Part shown: in pieces, positions 46,477 to 54,769 of the stretch
How positions within the stretch are numbered: the stretch's first letter is position 1
Layout: every line of letters begins with the position of its first letter
Translations under genes and position numbers: made by a program
Notes under the pieces: generated by a model
What the model saw: the letters and a program-made list of their open reading frames with translations, nothing else
The model's database searches: none
What the model was told of the DNA's origin: nothing
Assembly (NCBI RefSeq): GCF_008693105.1
Contig: NZ_VXKK01000032.1
Location: 1 to 64,000 of the forward strand
DNA: 64,000 nt
Direction of reading: 5' to 3'
Source of the DNA: Corynebacterium flavescens
GTDB lineage: Bacteria; Actinomycetota; Actinomycetes; Mycobacteriales; Mycobacteriaceae

Positions 46477-47442
46477 ATGCACGAAGAAGAACGCAGCATG
46501 TACGAATTGGAGTACCCGGCCCCTTCGATCACGGACTATTCCGCCGAGGGAACCGGCCCAACCATGATCGTGGCCATGAACGGCTACGCTGATGCCGGGA
46601 TGGCCGTGGAGGCCAGCGCCAATCACCTCAAGGCAGCACTGCATAGCCGTCAGCTCGCATCCTTTAACAATGACGAGCTCATCGATTACCGCTCACGCCG
46701 CCCTGCGGTGACCATTAGCAATGACCGCACCACGGACATAGAGCCCACGGAATTAGGCATCAAGGTTTTGCGCGATAACGCAGGAAAGTCCTTCCTGCTT
46801 CTCTCCGGCCCGGAGCCGGATATGCGCTGGGAGGCTTTTAGCAAGGCGGTCGTGTCTTTGGTGGAGAAGTTCGATATTGAAAACACCATCATGCTCTACG
46901 CCGCACCTATGCCGGTGCCACACACCCGTCCCACGGTCGTCACAGCACACGGCAACTCCTCAGAGCTCATCGGCCGCATGGTCAAGGTAGATTCCACCAT
47001 TATCGTCCCCGGCTCGGCCGCGCTCTTCTTGGAGAAGGCCCTCGATGACAAGGGGCGCAACGTGGCAGGCTATACGGTGCAGGTGCCTCATTACTTGGCA
47101 TCTTCCTCTTATCCGCAGGCCTCTTATCAGCTGCTTAGCTCCATCGCCAACGCCGCTGGGTTGAACTTTCCTCTTGGCAGCCTCGAGGCCGATATTGAGC
47201 GCACCAACACTCAGTTGAGTGAGCAGGTCATGGACTCCGATGAGATCACGGGAGTGGTTCACCAGCTCGAGCAGCAGTATGACGAGTACATGCAGCGCTA
47301 CCGCAGTGCTCACCCGCAGGCGATCATGCCCGGGGATGAAGCCCTGCCCAGTGCTGATGAATTGGGGGAAGAGTTTCAGGCTTTCCTCGCGGAGTTTGAC
47401 AAGGATGGCGGCGAGAACAAAGAAGATGGACCGCGAGATTAA
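46477..47442 (+). CDS. PAC2 family protein (proteasome assembly chaperone-like)
   Basis: This 321-residue protein belongs to the PAC2 family (Rv2714-like), named after eukaryotic proteasome assembly chaperones. Features are GPTMIVAMNGYADAGMAVEA early, YAAPMPVPHTRP in the middle and the conserved VQVPHYLASSSYPQASYQLL. Corynebacteria such as C. glutamicum have no 20S proteasome, so the role is unlikely to be proteasome assembly. AAGGAGG lies just before the ATG. It precedes the DUF3516 helicase by about 67 nt. Confidence 0.88.
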   Translation: MHEEERSMYELEYPAPSITDYSAEGTGPTMIVAMNGYADAGMAVEASANHLKAALHSRQLASFNNDELIDYRSRRPAVTISNDRTTDIEPTELGIKVLRDNAGKSFLLLSGPEPDMRWEAFSKAVVSLVEKFDIENTIMLYAAPMPVPHTRPTVVTAHGNSSELIGRMVKVDSTIIVPGSAALFLEKALDDKGRNVAGYTVQVPHYLASSSYPQASYQLLSSIANAAGLNFPLGSLEADIERTNTQLSEQVMDSDEITGVVHQLEQQYDEYMQRYRSAHPQAIMPGDEALPSADELGEEFQAFLAEFDKDGGENKEDGPRD

Positions 47443-47485
47443 GGGCTAGCGTCCCTGAAGGCGGCGTCGCGATCCGCGGCCTCTA

Positions 47486-47510
47486 CCCCCATCACCTAAG
47501 GTGGTGGGGG
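47486..47510 (+). promoter_or_regulatory. Hairpin covering the helicase ribosome site and start
   Basis: CCCCCATCACC (47486-47496) pairs with GGTGGTGGGGG (47500-47510) around a 3-nt loop, 11 bp with one G-U. The right arm contains the AAGG ribosome site end and reaches the first base of the GTG at 47510. It could hide the start from ribosomes. No T tract follows, so an intrinsic terminator is less likely. Confidence 0.5.
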
Positions 47511-50053
47511 TGAACCTTTCTCAAATGCTGCCTGATCTCGCCGAAGTCCCCGAATCCGTCGTCGACGAAGTTATTTGGGATACATTCGTCTCGTGGACCA
47601 CTCAGCGCGGAATCGTCTTATACCCCGCCCAAGAGGAAGCGGCGCTGGGAATACTGGCCGGTGATAACGTCATCCTGGCCACGCCAACCGGTTCAGGCAA
47701 GTCCATGGTGGCCAACGCCGCGCACTTTATTGCGCTCTCGCGTGGCCAGCGCAGTTTCTATACCGCACCCATCAAGGCCCTAGTGAGTGAGAAATTCTTC
47801 GCCCTGTGTGAGATCTTCGGACCAGAGAACGTGGGCATGATGACTGGGGATGCCACCGTCAACGGCAAGGCCCCCATCATCGCCGCCACCGCCGAAATCG
47901 TGGCCAATATTGCCCTGCGGGATGGCGCGGAAGCCGATATCGACCAAGTGGTCATGGATGAATTCCACTACTACTCTGATCCGGAGCGCGGCTGGGCCTG
48001 GCAGGTGCCGCTGCTCGAGCTGCCGCGCGCACAATTCCTCCTCATGTCCGCCACCTTGGGCGATACCACGTGGCTCGAAGAGGATCTCACGCGCCGTACC
48101 GGCAGGGTGACCACCTTGGTCGCTGGCACGACCCGGCCCGTCCCCTTGGACTTCTCCTATGTCTTTAGCCCCGTGCATGAGACGGTCGAGGCGATTCTGA
48201 AGGAGGGCAAGGCTCCGGTCTATGTCGTCCACTTTTCCCAGCGCGAGGCCTCCGAACGCGCCCAGGCGCTGACCTCCCTTTCCGGGATTATCACCAAAGA
48301 GGACAAGGCGGCGCTGGCCACGGCACTGGCCGGCTTCCGCTTTACGACGGCGTTTGGACGAGACCTCTCCAAGCTCCTGCGCCGTGGCATCGGCGTCCAC
48401 CACGCCGGCATGCTGCCCAAGTACCGCCGTTTGGTGGAGAATCTCGCACAGAAAGGCCTGCTGAAGATTATCTGCGGCACCGATACCCTCGGCGTCGGGA
48501 TCAATGTGCCCATTCGCACGGTGTTGATGACTGGCCTGGCTAAGTACGACGGAACTCGCGAGCGCATTCTCAAATCGCGCGAGTTCCACCAGATCGCCGG
48601 GCGCGCAGGACGCGCAGGCTACGACACCGAGGGCACCGTCATCGTCGAGGCCCCCGAGTATGAGATAGAGAACGCCAAAGCGCGGCGCCGCCTCGGAAAT
48701 GATCCAGCACGTCTGAAGAGGCTACGCAAGAAGTCCCCCCGCGAGGGCGAGGTGTCATGGTCGGAGAAAACCTTCGCACGGCTGACCCAGGCCGAACCGG
48801 AGGAGCTCACTTCGCAGTTCCGGGTGTCTAATTCGATGTTGCTCAACGTGCTTGCCCGCCACGGCAACGGCTACGAGCACCTCAGGCACCTGCTGCGTGA
48901 CAACCACGACACCCGCAGCAAACAGAACCAGGAAATTCTGCAGGCCATCTCTCTGTTCCGCGGCCTAGTCAACTCGGGCGTGGTACAGAAATCGACCAAG
49001 GGGCTCGACATCTATGGCCGGCCTTATCACCTCGTGCGTGCACTGCCGCGTGACTTCGCCCTCAATCAGCCCCTCGGGCCTTTTGCCTTGGCTGCGCTGA
49101 GCCTGCTCGACCCGGAATCGGAGTCCTATACCTTAGATGTGGTTTCGGTATTCGAGGCCATTGTTGATGATCCGCGCCAAATCCTTATCGCACAACAGAA
49201 GGCCGCCCGCGGCGAGGAGATCGCCGCGCTCAAGGCCGAGGGTGTGGACTATACGGAACGCATGGCCATCGTCGAGGAGATTACCTGGCTCAAGCCCCTC
49301 GAAGAACTGCTCGAGCAGGCCTATGACACTTTCGCGGAGACAAATGCGTGGGTCAAGGACTTCCAGCTGCGTCCCAAGGCCGTTGTCCGCGACATGTTGG
49401 AGAAGTCCATGACTTTCTCTGATCTCATCGCCACCTATGGCCTGGCGCGTTCGGAGGGCGTCGTCTTGCGCTACCTCACTGATGTCTGGCGCACGCTCAA
49501 ACAATCGGTGCCGGACGAGTACAACACCCCCGAACTGGAGGATATCGTGGTGTGGCTGGGCGAGCTTATCCGCCAGGTAGACTCCTCGCTCGTCGATGAG
49601 TGGGCGCAGATGGCCGGGGAAGATTCTCCCATCTCGCAGGCAGACCTCGACCGTGAGCTGGCCTTCGGCGTGGAGGATCCGAGCGCGCTTACCGCCAACC
49701 GGCGCGCTTTTTGCATCATGGTGCGCAACTACTTCTTCCGTCTGGTTCAGCTTTTTGCTCTGGAGAAGGAGGACAGGCTGGCGCAGCTGGTTGACTACCT
49801 CGACGAGGTCCCCGATTTCGGCGCGGCCCTCGATGATTACTTCGAGGAATACGATGACGTTGATACCGGTCCTGCCGCGCGCGGCCCGGAGTACTTCCGA
49901 GTCTCAGGTCAGGATTCACGGCGCTGGTCCGTGCGGCAGATCTTTAAGGACCCGCGGGGCGACAACTCCTTCGCACTCGTCGGCACAGTTGATCTCGACG
50001 CCTCCGATGAGGAAGGCGAGGTCCGGCTCTCAGAACTCCACCTCGAGAGCTAG
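47510..50053 (+). CDS. Ski2-like DEAD/DEAH helicase with DUF3516
   Basis: This is an SF2 RNA or DNA helicase of about 847 residues. Walker A is ATPTGSGKS (about residue 62), the motif II variant is DEFHYYSD (about 148), SATLGDTTW is motif III, and HQIAGRAGRAG is motif VI, the Ski2-like pattern. The C-terminal half is the actinobacterial DUF3516 domain. The start is uncertain: GTG 47510 with AAGG 8 nt upstream is preferred over GTG 47501. The likely role is RNA turnover or RNP remodelling; this is inference. Confidence 0.88.
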   Translation: MNLSQMLPDLAEVPESVVDEVIWDTFVSWTTQRGIVLYPAQEEAALGILAGDNVILATPTGSGKSMVANAAHFIALSRGQRSFYTAPIKALVSEKFFALCEIFGPENVGMMTGDATVNGKAPIIAATAEIVANIALRDGAEADIDQVVMDEFHYYSDPERGWAWQVPLLELPRAQFLLMSATLGDTTWLEEDLTRRTGRVTTLVAGTTRPVPLDFSYVFSPVHETVEAILKEGKAPVYVVHFSQREASERAQALTSLSGIITKEDKAALATALAGFRFTTAFGRDLSKLLRRGIGVHHAGMLPKYRRLVENLAQKGLLKIICGTDTLGVGINVPIRTVLMTGLAKYDGTRERILKSREFHQIAGRAGRAGYDTEGTVIVEAPEYEIENAKARRRLGNDPARLKRLRKKSPREGEVSWSEKTFARLTQAEPEELTSQFRVSNSMLLNVLARHGNGYEHLRHLLRDNHDTRSKQNQEILQAISLFRGLVNSGVVQKSTKGLDIYGRPYHLVRALPRDFALNQPLGPFALAALSLLDPESESYTLDVVSVFEAIVDDPRQILIAQQKAARGEEIAALKAEGVDYTERMAIVEEITWLKPLEELLEQAYDTFAETNAWVKDFQLRPKAVVRDMLEKSMTFSDLIATYGLARSEGVVLRYLTDVWRTLKQSVPDEYNTPELEDIVVWLGELIRQVDSSLVDEWAQMAGEDSPISQADLDRELAFGVEDPSALTANRRAFCIMVRNYFFRLVQLFALEKEDRLAQLVDYLDEVPDFGAALDDYFEEYDDVDTGPAARGPEYFRVSGQDSRRWSVRQIFKDPRGDNSFALVGTVDLDASDEEGEVRLSELHLES

Positions 50054-50129
50054 TTCCAGTCAGTGAAATGCTAATCCCAAAAGGGGTTAGTTTTTCTCAT
50101 TGTTTGCGGCGGCCACTACTGTTTTTCCC

Positions 50130-51263
50130 ATGAAAAGCGCTGCCGCCAGTACCAGCCTCCCCATAGTGGAGGCCGAGGCCAAACCAGAAACTGCCGCCAC
50201 CACACCGCCGCGGGGCATGGGCCCGAAGACGTTCATCATGAAGGTCCTCAACGGCATCTCCGTGGCCGTCGTCGTAGCGCTCGTGCCGCAGGCCCTCTTG
50301 GGCGAAATCGCCAAGGCGCTCCTGCCCTACTGGTCTGGGGCTGCTACCATCTTGACGCTCACCGGGCTCGCTGCCTCCCTCATGCCCGTTCTCATCGGCG
50401 TGTTGGTCGCCATGGAATTCAAGCTCACCCCCATCCAGACTGCCGCCGTGGGCATCGCCGCCATTTGCGGCTCCGGTGTGGCCACGGTCGATCCGCAGGG
50501 CGGCTTCCACTTTCAGGGCACGGGCCTTGTCATCAACGCCGGGCTCACCGCAGCCATCGCCGTGCTCCTCATCTTCCTCATCGGCGAAAGGCTCAAGAGC
50601 TACACGGTCCTCTTACTCTCCACGCTGGTGACACTCATCGCCGGCGGAATCGGCTGGGTTGTGACCTACCCGGCGGTCAAAGTGCTCACCGTATGGCTGG
50701 GAAGCCTCGTCAACGGCGCCACCGGCCTCCAGCCCGTTGTCATGGGCGTCATCTTGGCCGTGCTCTTTTCCTTCCTCATTGTCTCCCCCGTATCGACCGT
50801 GGGCATTGCAACGGCCATCTTCATGGAGGGCGTCTCCTCCGGTACTGCTAACCTCGGCGTCGTAGCAGCGGGATTCGGCCTCCTCGTCGCCGGGTGGAGA
50901 GTCAATGGCTTTGCCAACTCCATCCTGCACGTACTCGGCTCCCCCAAAGTACAGATGGCGAACATGCTCTCGCGTCCAGTTACCTTCCTGCCGATTATTT
51001 CCAGCGCCGCGATCTTGGGTGGCATCGGCGGTGCCTTGGGAATCTCAGGTACCGCGATGTCGGCAGGCTTTGGCATCTCCGGTTTGATGGGTCCTCTCGC
51101 CGCGCTCAACTATGAGGGCTGGGGCTGGAGTGCCTCGAACCTCATCATCATCGCTGTAGTCTACCTCGTCATTCCCATCGCGCTGGCCTTGTTCTTCACC
51201 TTCTTGTTTGAAAAGGTCTTGCATTTGACCAAGGCCGAGTACTACCGCCTCGACTTCGAATAA
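50130..51263 (+). CDS. PTS sugar transporter subunit IIC-like membrane protein (PTS_EIIC_2)
   Basis: This 377-residue polytopic membrane protein has about eight to ten spans, with a polar N-terminus and the family-type core FIMKVLNGISVAVVVALVPQ through GSGVATVDPQGGFHFQGTG. It matches the stand-alone IIC-like family PF13303, whose substrate is unknown. No IIA or IIB partner is adjacent, though the general PTS enzyme I gene lies 10 kb downstream. ATG 50130 is chosen since TACTGT lies 7 nt upstream, a leaderless pattern. A strong terminator follows. Confidence 0.83.
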   Translation: MKSAAASTSLPIVEAEAKPETAATTPPRGMGPKTFIMKVLNGISVAVVVALVPQALLGEIAKALLPYWSGAATILTLTGLAASLMPVLIGVLVAMEFKLTPIQTAAVGIAAICGSGVATVDPQGGFHFQGTGLVINAGLTAAIAVLLIFLIGERLKSYTVLLLSTLVTLIAGGIGWVVTYPAVKVLTVWLGSLVNGATGLQPVVMGVILAVLFSFLIVSPVSTVGIATAIFMEGVSSGTANLGVVAAGFGLLVAGWRVNGFANSILHVLGSPKVQMANMLSRPVTFLPIISSAAILGGIGGALGISGTAMSAGFGISGLMGPLAALNYEGWGWSASNLIIIAVVYLVIPIALALFFTFLFEKVLHLTKAEYYRLDFE

Positions 51264-51269
51264 GCGGGC

Positions 51270-51321
51270 ATAGAAAAGCTCCTCCGCGCCGGCATTATCT
51301 GGCGCGGAGGAGCTTTTCTAT
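51270..51321. terminator. Bidirectional terminator between PTS IIC-like gene and ahpD
   Basis: A perfect 21-bp stem (51270-51290 with 51301-51321) closes a 10-nt loop, with AGAAAAG on one side and CTTTTCT on the other. It serves the two convergent genes. Confidence 0.92.
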
Positions 51322-51335
51322 AGAGTTACGCTGTC

Positions 51336-51860
51336 TTAGCGAGCGGCCTCAATCTGCACGGTTTGTGCAACGGCCTGAATCACTGCACCAATCTTGACGG
51401 CCTCCCAAATCTGTTCCTTGGTCAGGCCCTCTTCCTGCAAGGTCTTGGTGTGGGCCACCAAGCAGTGCTCACAGCCGTTAATCGCGGAAACGACAGTGTT
51501 CCACAGCTCGAAGTTAGCCTTTTCGACGCCCGGCTTGGCAATGATGTTCATGCGCAGACCGAACTTGACCTGGGCGAAGTCATCCCCCAACCAGCCCTTG
51601 GCGCGGTATGCCACGTTATTCATTGCCATGACAGTAGCTGCACCAAGTGCGGCCTCGACGGCTTCATCGGAGAGGTGGTCCTTGGCCTCGGCGATAACCT
51701 CAGCGAGGACGGTGTCATTGCGGGTGGCGGCCGCAGCAGAAAGCAGGCTGCCCCACAGCTGCTCCTCGTTGAGCTCGGTTGAGCGAGTGAGCGAACCGAG
51801 GTTGAGCTTCTGATCTTTAGCATAAGCAGGCAGAGAAGACTTAAGGTTTTCAATAGACAT
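51336..51860 (-). CDS. ahpD: Alkyl hydroperoxide reductase subunit D (AhpD)
   Basis: This 174-residue thiol peroxidase and reductant of AhpC has the CxxC-x3-H redox motif in [14 protein letters not shown] (about residues 130-143). It passes electrons from lipoamide to AhpC in mycobacteria. It lies 89 nt downstream of ahpC on the same strand; a partial terminator between them suggests lower expression or a second promoter. Confidence 0.96.
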   Translation of the reverse strand: MSIENLKSSLPAYAKDQKLNLGSLTRSTELNEEQLWGSLLSAAAATRNDTVLAEVIAEAKDHLSDEAVEAALGAATVMAMNNVAYRAKGWLGDDFAQVKFGLRMNIIAKPGVEKANFELWNTVVSAINGCEHCLVAHTKTLQEEGLTKEQIWEAVKIGAVIQAVAQTVQIEAAR

Positions 51861-51913
51861 AACGTTTACTCCCGTGATTCTTAATAGGTGTTTTCAGTGA
51901 TTACCCCAATAAA

Positions 51914-51937
51914 GGCCCCGCCGAAAGCGGCGGGGCC
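51914..51937 (-). terminator. Terminator or attenuator between ahpC and ahpD
   Basis: A 10-bp perfect GC-rich stem (GGCCCCGCCG with CGGCGGGGCC) around a 4-nt loop is followed on the minus strand by TTTATT. It would end or reduce ahpC transcripts before ahpD. Confidence 0.85.
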
Positions 51938-51949
51938 CAAGGCGCTTAA

Positions 51950-52543
51950 TTATAGAGAGGACTGAACAACGTCAAGCTTGTTGATGTTCTTGGTGGGATC
52001 ATTAGCTTCCCAGTTGCAGGCGCATACCTCTTCGGACTGCAGAGCATCAAGCACACGCAGAACCTCGTCGACGTTACGGCCAACAGCATCAGGGGTAACG
52101 GAAAGGAACTGGATAACGCCATCGGGGTCGATGATGAAGGTGGCGCGGTCAGCAACACCATCAGCGTTTTCCACGCCGAGTGCGCGGATGAGGTCGTGGC
52201 GCACGTCAGAGAACATGGGGAAAGGAACTTCCTTCAGGTCCGGGTGGGTTGCGCGCCAGTTGAAGTGAGCAAACTCATTATCGGTAGAACCGCCGAGTAC
52301 CTGCGTGTCGCGGTCCTGGAACTCCTCATCCAACTTGCCAAAAGCGGCAATCTCAGTTGGGCAGACGAAGGTGAAGTCCTTCGGGAAGAAGAATACGACC
52401 TTCCACTTGCCCTCATACTTATCCAAAGACACCTGCTCGAAGTAATCCTCCGGCTGGTTTGCGTTGACGTCATGCAAGTCGCCTCCCTTGAGGGCAGTGA
52501 GGTTAAACTCTGGGAACTTTTCGCCAACAGTCATGATAGGCAT
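51950..52543 (-). CDS. ahpC: Alkyl hydroperoxide reductase subunit C (peroxiredoxin AhpC)
   Basis: This 197-residue 2-Cys peroxiredoxin has the peroxidatic cysteine in FVCPTEI (about residue 61) and resolving cysteines in EVCACNWE (about 174-176), the three-cysteine pattern known from mycobacterial AhpC. It reduces organic peroxides, hydrogen peroxide and peroxynitrite. It is divergent from oxyR across a perfect inverted repeat, which suggests OxyR control. Confidence 0.97.
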   Translation of the reverse strand: MPIMTVGEKFPEFNLTALKGGDLHDVNANQPEDYFEQVSLDKYEGKWKVVFFFPKDFTFVCPTEIAAFGKLDEEFQDRDTQVLGGSTDNEFAHFNWRATHPDLKEVPFPMFSDVRHDLIRALGVENADGVADRATFIIDPDGVIQFLSVTPDAVGRNVDEVLRVLDALQSEEVCACNWEANDPTKNINKLDVVQSSL

Positions 52544-52660
52544 TATGTACTTCCATCTCCTTGGAATACGCGGGGTCGCTATAGATTTTTTCTACGCTTG
52601 GGCAGTATCGCCGAGCCCTTTCGGCCCAACGACTCCATTATGCCTCATTGCGCCCACGCC

Positions 52661-52682
52661 GTCAATAGGAAAACCTATTGAC
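52661..52682. promoter_or_regulatory. Perfect inverted repeat between ahpC and oxyR (candidate OxyR operator)
   Basis: GTCAATAGG, a spacer AAAA and CCTATTGAC form a perfect 9-4-9 inverted repeat containing ATAG and CTAT half-elements of OxyR sites. A further ATAG lies at 52696-52699. The site is 20 nt before the oxyR start. Confidence 0.7.
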
Positions 52683-52701
52683 ATATGTTACACTTATAGG
52701 T

Positions 52702-53655
52702 ATGCACAATAAGGAGTATCGGCCCACCCTCGCACAGCTACGCACCTTCGTTACTGTGGCAGAAAACAAGCACTTCGGCACGGCGGCGGCCAAACTCGAG
52801 ATCTCCCAGCCTTCCCTCTCGCAGGCGCTCGTCGCACTCGAGCAGGGCCTCGGGGTCCAGCTCATCGAGCGCTCGACCCGCAAAGTTATTGTCACCTCTA
52901 CGGGAGAAAGCCTTTTATCCTATGCCAAGGCCACGCTCGAGGCCGCGGATGCATTTCTCTCCCACGCCAAGGGGGCACACGGCACTCTAACCGGCCCGCT
53001 GACAATAGGAATCATCCCCACCATCGCGCCTTATATCCTGCCCGACCTACTCAATTCCATTAACTCGGCCTACCCAGATCTGCGGCCGCTTTTTGTGGAG
53101 GAGCAAACCAAACACTTGCTCAGTAAGCTGCGGGACGGCCATATTGATCTTGCCATCATCGCGCTTCCCGCCGAAGCGGCCGGACTCGTTGAGGTCCCTC
53201 TTTATAAGGAGAAGTTCGCAGTAGTCACTCCGTGGGACAACCCCTTAGCCGGCGTGGAGGACCTGCATTTAAGCCAGCTCAAGGAATTTGACCTGCTCTT
53301 GCTCGATGACGGGCACTGCCTGCGTGATCAGATAGTCTATCTCTGCCGCAGAGCACAGCTCAACCCCACCGAGACCACCAATTCCGTCACCAGGGCGGCC
53401 TCCCTGACCACAATCATGCAGCTTGTCATGGGGGGTCTAGGCACCACGCTGGTCCCCGAGTCCGCCATCGCAACCGAATGCCGCGACAACCGCCTCGCCA
53501 TCGCCCACTTCGCTCCTGACGTCACCGCGGAGCGGGAAGTTGGAATGGTCTATCGCGCCTCAGCTGCCCGCGCTGAAGAGTTTCGCCAGTTCAGCACGCT
53601 CGTCACCGCTGCTTTCGAAAAAGCTCTCAAACGCTCCCGCCGCGTAGAGCGCTAA
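52702..53655 (+). CDS. oxyR: LysR-type peroxide regulator OxyR
   Basis: This is a regulator of about 317 residues. The N-terminal winged helix (LAQLRTFVTVAENKHFGTAA, SQPSLSQALVALEQGLG) binds DNA. The effector domain carries the redox pair in DGHCLRDQ and the cysteine of VYLCRRAQ, matching the peroxide-sensing cysteines of OxyR. ATG 52702 is chosen because TACACT lies 7 nt upstream (leaderless). It is divergent from ahpC. Its stop shares CTAA with the next, convergent gene. Confidence 0.93.
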   Translation: MHNKEYRPTLAQLRTFVTVAENKHFGTAAAKLEISQPSLSQALVALEQGLGVQLIERSTRKVIVTSTGESLLSYAKATLEAADAFLSHAKGAHGTLTGPLTIGIIPTIAPYILPDLLNSINSAYPDLRPLFVEEQTKHLLSKLRDGHIDLAIIALPAEAAGLVEVPLYKEKFAVVTPWDNPLAGVEDLHLSQLKEFDLLLLDDGHCLRDQIVYLCRRAQLNPTETTNSVTRAASLTTIMQLVMGGLGTTLVPESAIATECRDNRLAIAHFAPDVTAEREVGMVYRASAARAEEFRQFSTLVTAAFEKALKRSRRVER

Positions 53656-54674
53656 GCACTCTGCAGGCTAGCCGCGCACTGGCGGTAAATATAGGCCGTG
53701 GCTAGCTGGATAGCCGGCAAGATGACCAAGAAGCCTAGGAGCAGGGTGACAATGCCCAACAGGGAAAGCAGGAAGGTAAGCAGCGTCAGCAACAGAAGCT
53801 GTCCATAGTTCTTCTTGCCAGCGGCAAAGCCCATGCGGATGGAATCGCCGATGCTATTGCCGTCTGCAGCAAACCACACCATCAAGGTGTAGAGCGGCTG
53901 GATGAAAAAGCCCACCAGGGCGACGACGAAGATGACCCCCATGAGGCGGCCGAGCATAAACAGAAGATCGTCATCACTAATCTGCGTGGCATCAGCATTC
54001 AACGTGTTAAAGAACTCTGCACCTACGAAGGCCAAGACGAGTCCGCTAATGCAGATAGCAACCACAATCTGTACTACTACCATGATGGCAAAAGGCTGCA
54101 GCCACTTCACATTCTTGCCCACATGGGACCATCCGGTGGTGGGATCATCAATCTGGTAGAGGGCCAGACGCATGGCGATAAGGACCAAAATGGTGGTCAC
54201 CAAGGTGGTCACAATCTCAGAAATGAAACCGCCTGGGCCGCCAGCTGAGCTGGAAGAATTAGCACCCATCGCCCCAAGAGCCGCACTGACGGCCATGGTG
54301 ATGGCGCCACACAGCAGCGCCCCGAGCACCCACAGCTTGGCATTGCGGAAGGTGGCCTTAAAACCCCAGGATATTGCGGCGGTAGCGCTCGGGGCGGCGC
54401 CTAGCGGACCCGCTGCAGGCCCCGTGGGCGCCTGGTACTGATTGCCCTGAGCGCTGTAGGCGCCATAAGCAGGAAGCCCCGGCGCTGCCCCGTAGCCCGG
54501 CATGTCCTCGGGGTGGTTGGTCGGCTCATAGCGCGGCATGTTTCCTTCGCCACCGTAGCCATAACCTCCGTTGCCACTGCTGCCATTGCCAAAGCCCCCG
54601 TCGTTGCCGTTGCTACTGTTGTCCTTATTCGCCTCATCGTTGTTACCCGGCTGCGAATCAAATGGGTTGCTCAT
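53652..54674 (-). CDS. Glycerophosphodiester phosphodiesterase-like or DUF975-like membrane protein, function unknown
   Basis: This 340-residue protein has about 100 N-terminal residues of low complexity rich in Asn, Gly, Ser, Tyr and Pro (MSNPFDSQPG). Roughly five to six membrane segments follow (WVLGALLCGAITMAVSAALG, IVTTLVTTILVLIAMRLALY, IMVVVQIVVAICISGLVLAF and others). The region NSIGDSIRMGFAAGKKNYGQL is typical of actinobacterial integral membrane proteins of the DUF975 kind, but I cannot assign a function. AGGAAAG precedes the ATG. Confidence 0.72.
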   Translation of the reverse strand: MSNPFDSQPGNNDEANKDNSSNGNDGGFGNGSSGNGGYGYGGEGNMPRYEPTNHPEDMPGYGAAPGLPAYGAYSAQGNQYQAPTGPAAGPLGAAPSATAAISWGFKATFRNAKLWVLGALLCGAITMAVSAALGAMGANSSSSAGGPGGFISEIVTTLVTTILVLIAMRLALYQIDDPTTGWSHVGKNVKWLQPFAIMVVVQIVVAICISGLVLAFVGAEFFNTLNADATQISDDDLLFMLGRLMGVIFVVALVGFFIQPLYTLMVWFAADGNSIGDSIRMGFAAGKKNYGQLLLLTLLTFLLSLLGIVTLLLGFLVILPAIQLATAYIYRQCAASLQSA

Positions 54675-54769
54675 CTTTCTTTCCTTCCTGCTTTATCTCC
54701 TAGTTTTGTCGCCTAAATCCTAGCAGCGTTGTGGCCTTTTAGCGCCTCCAGGTAGGATTCCCCACAGAC

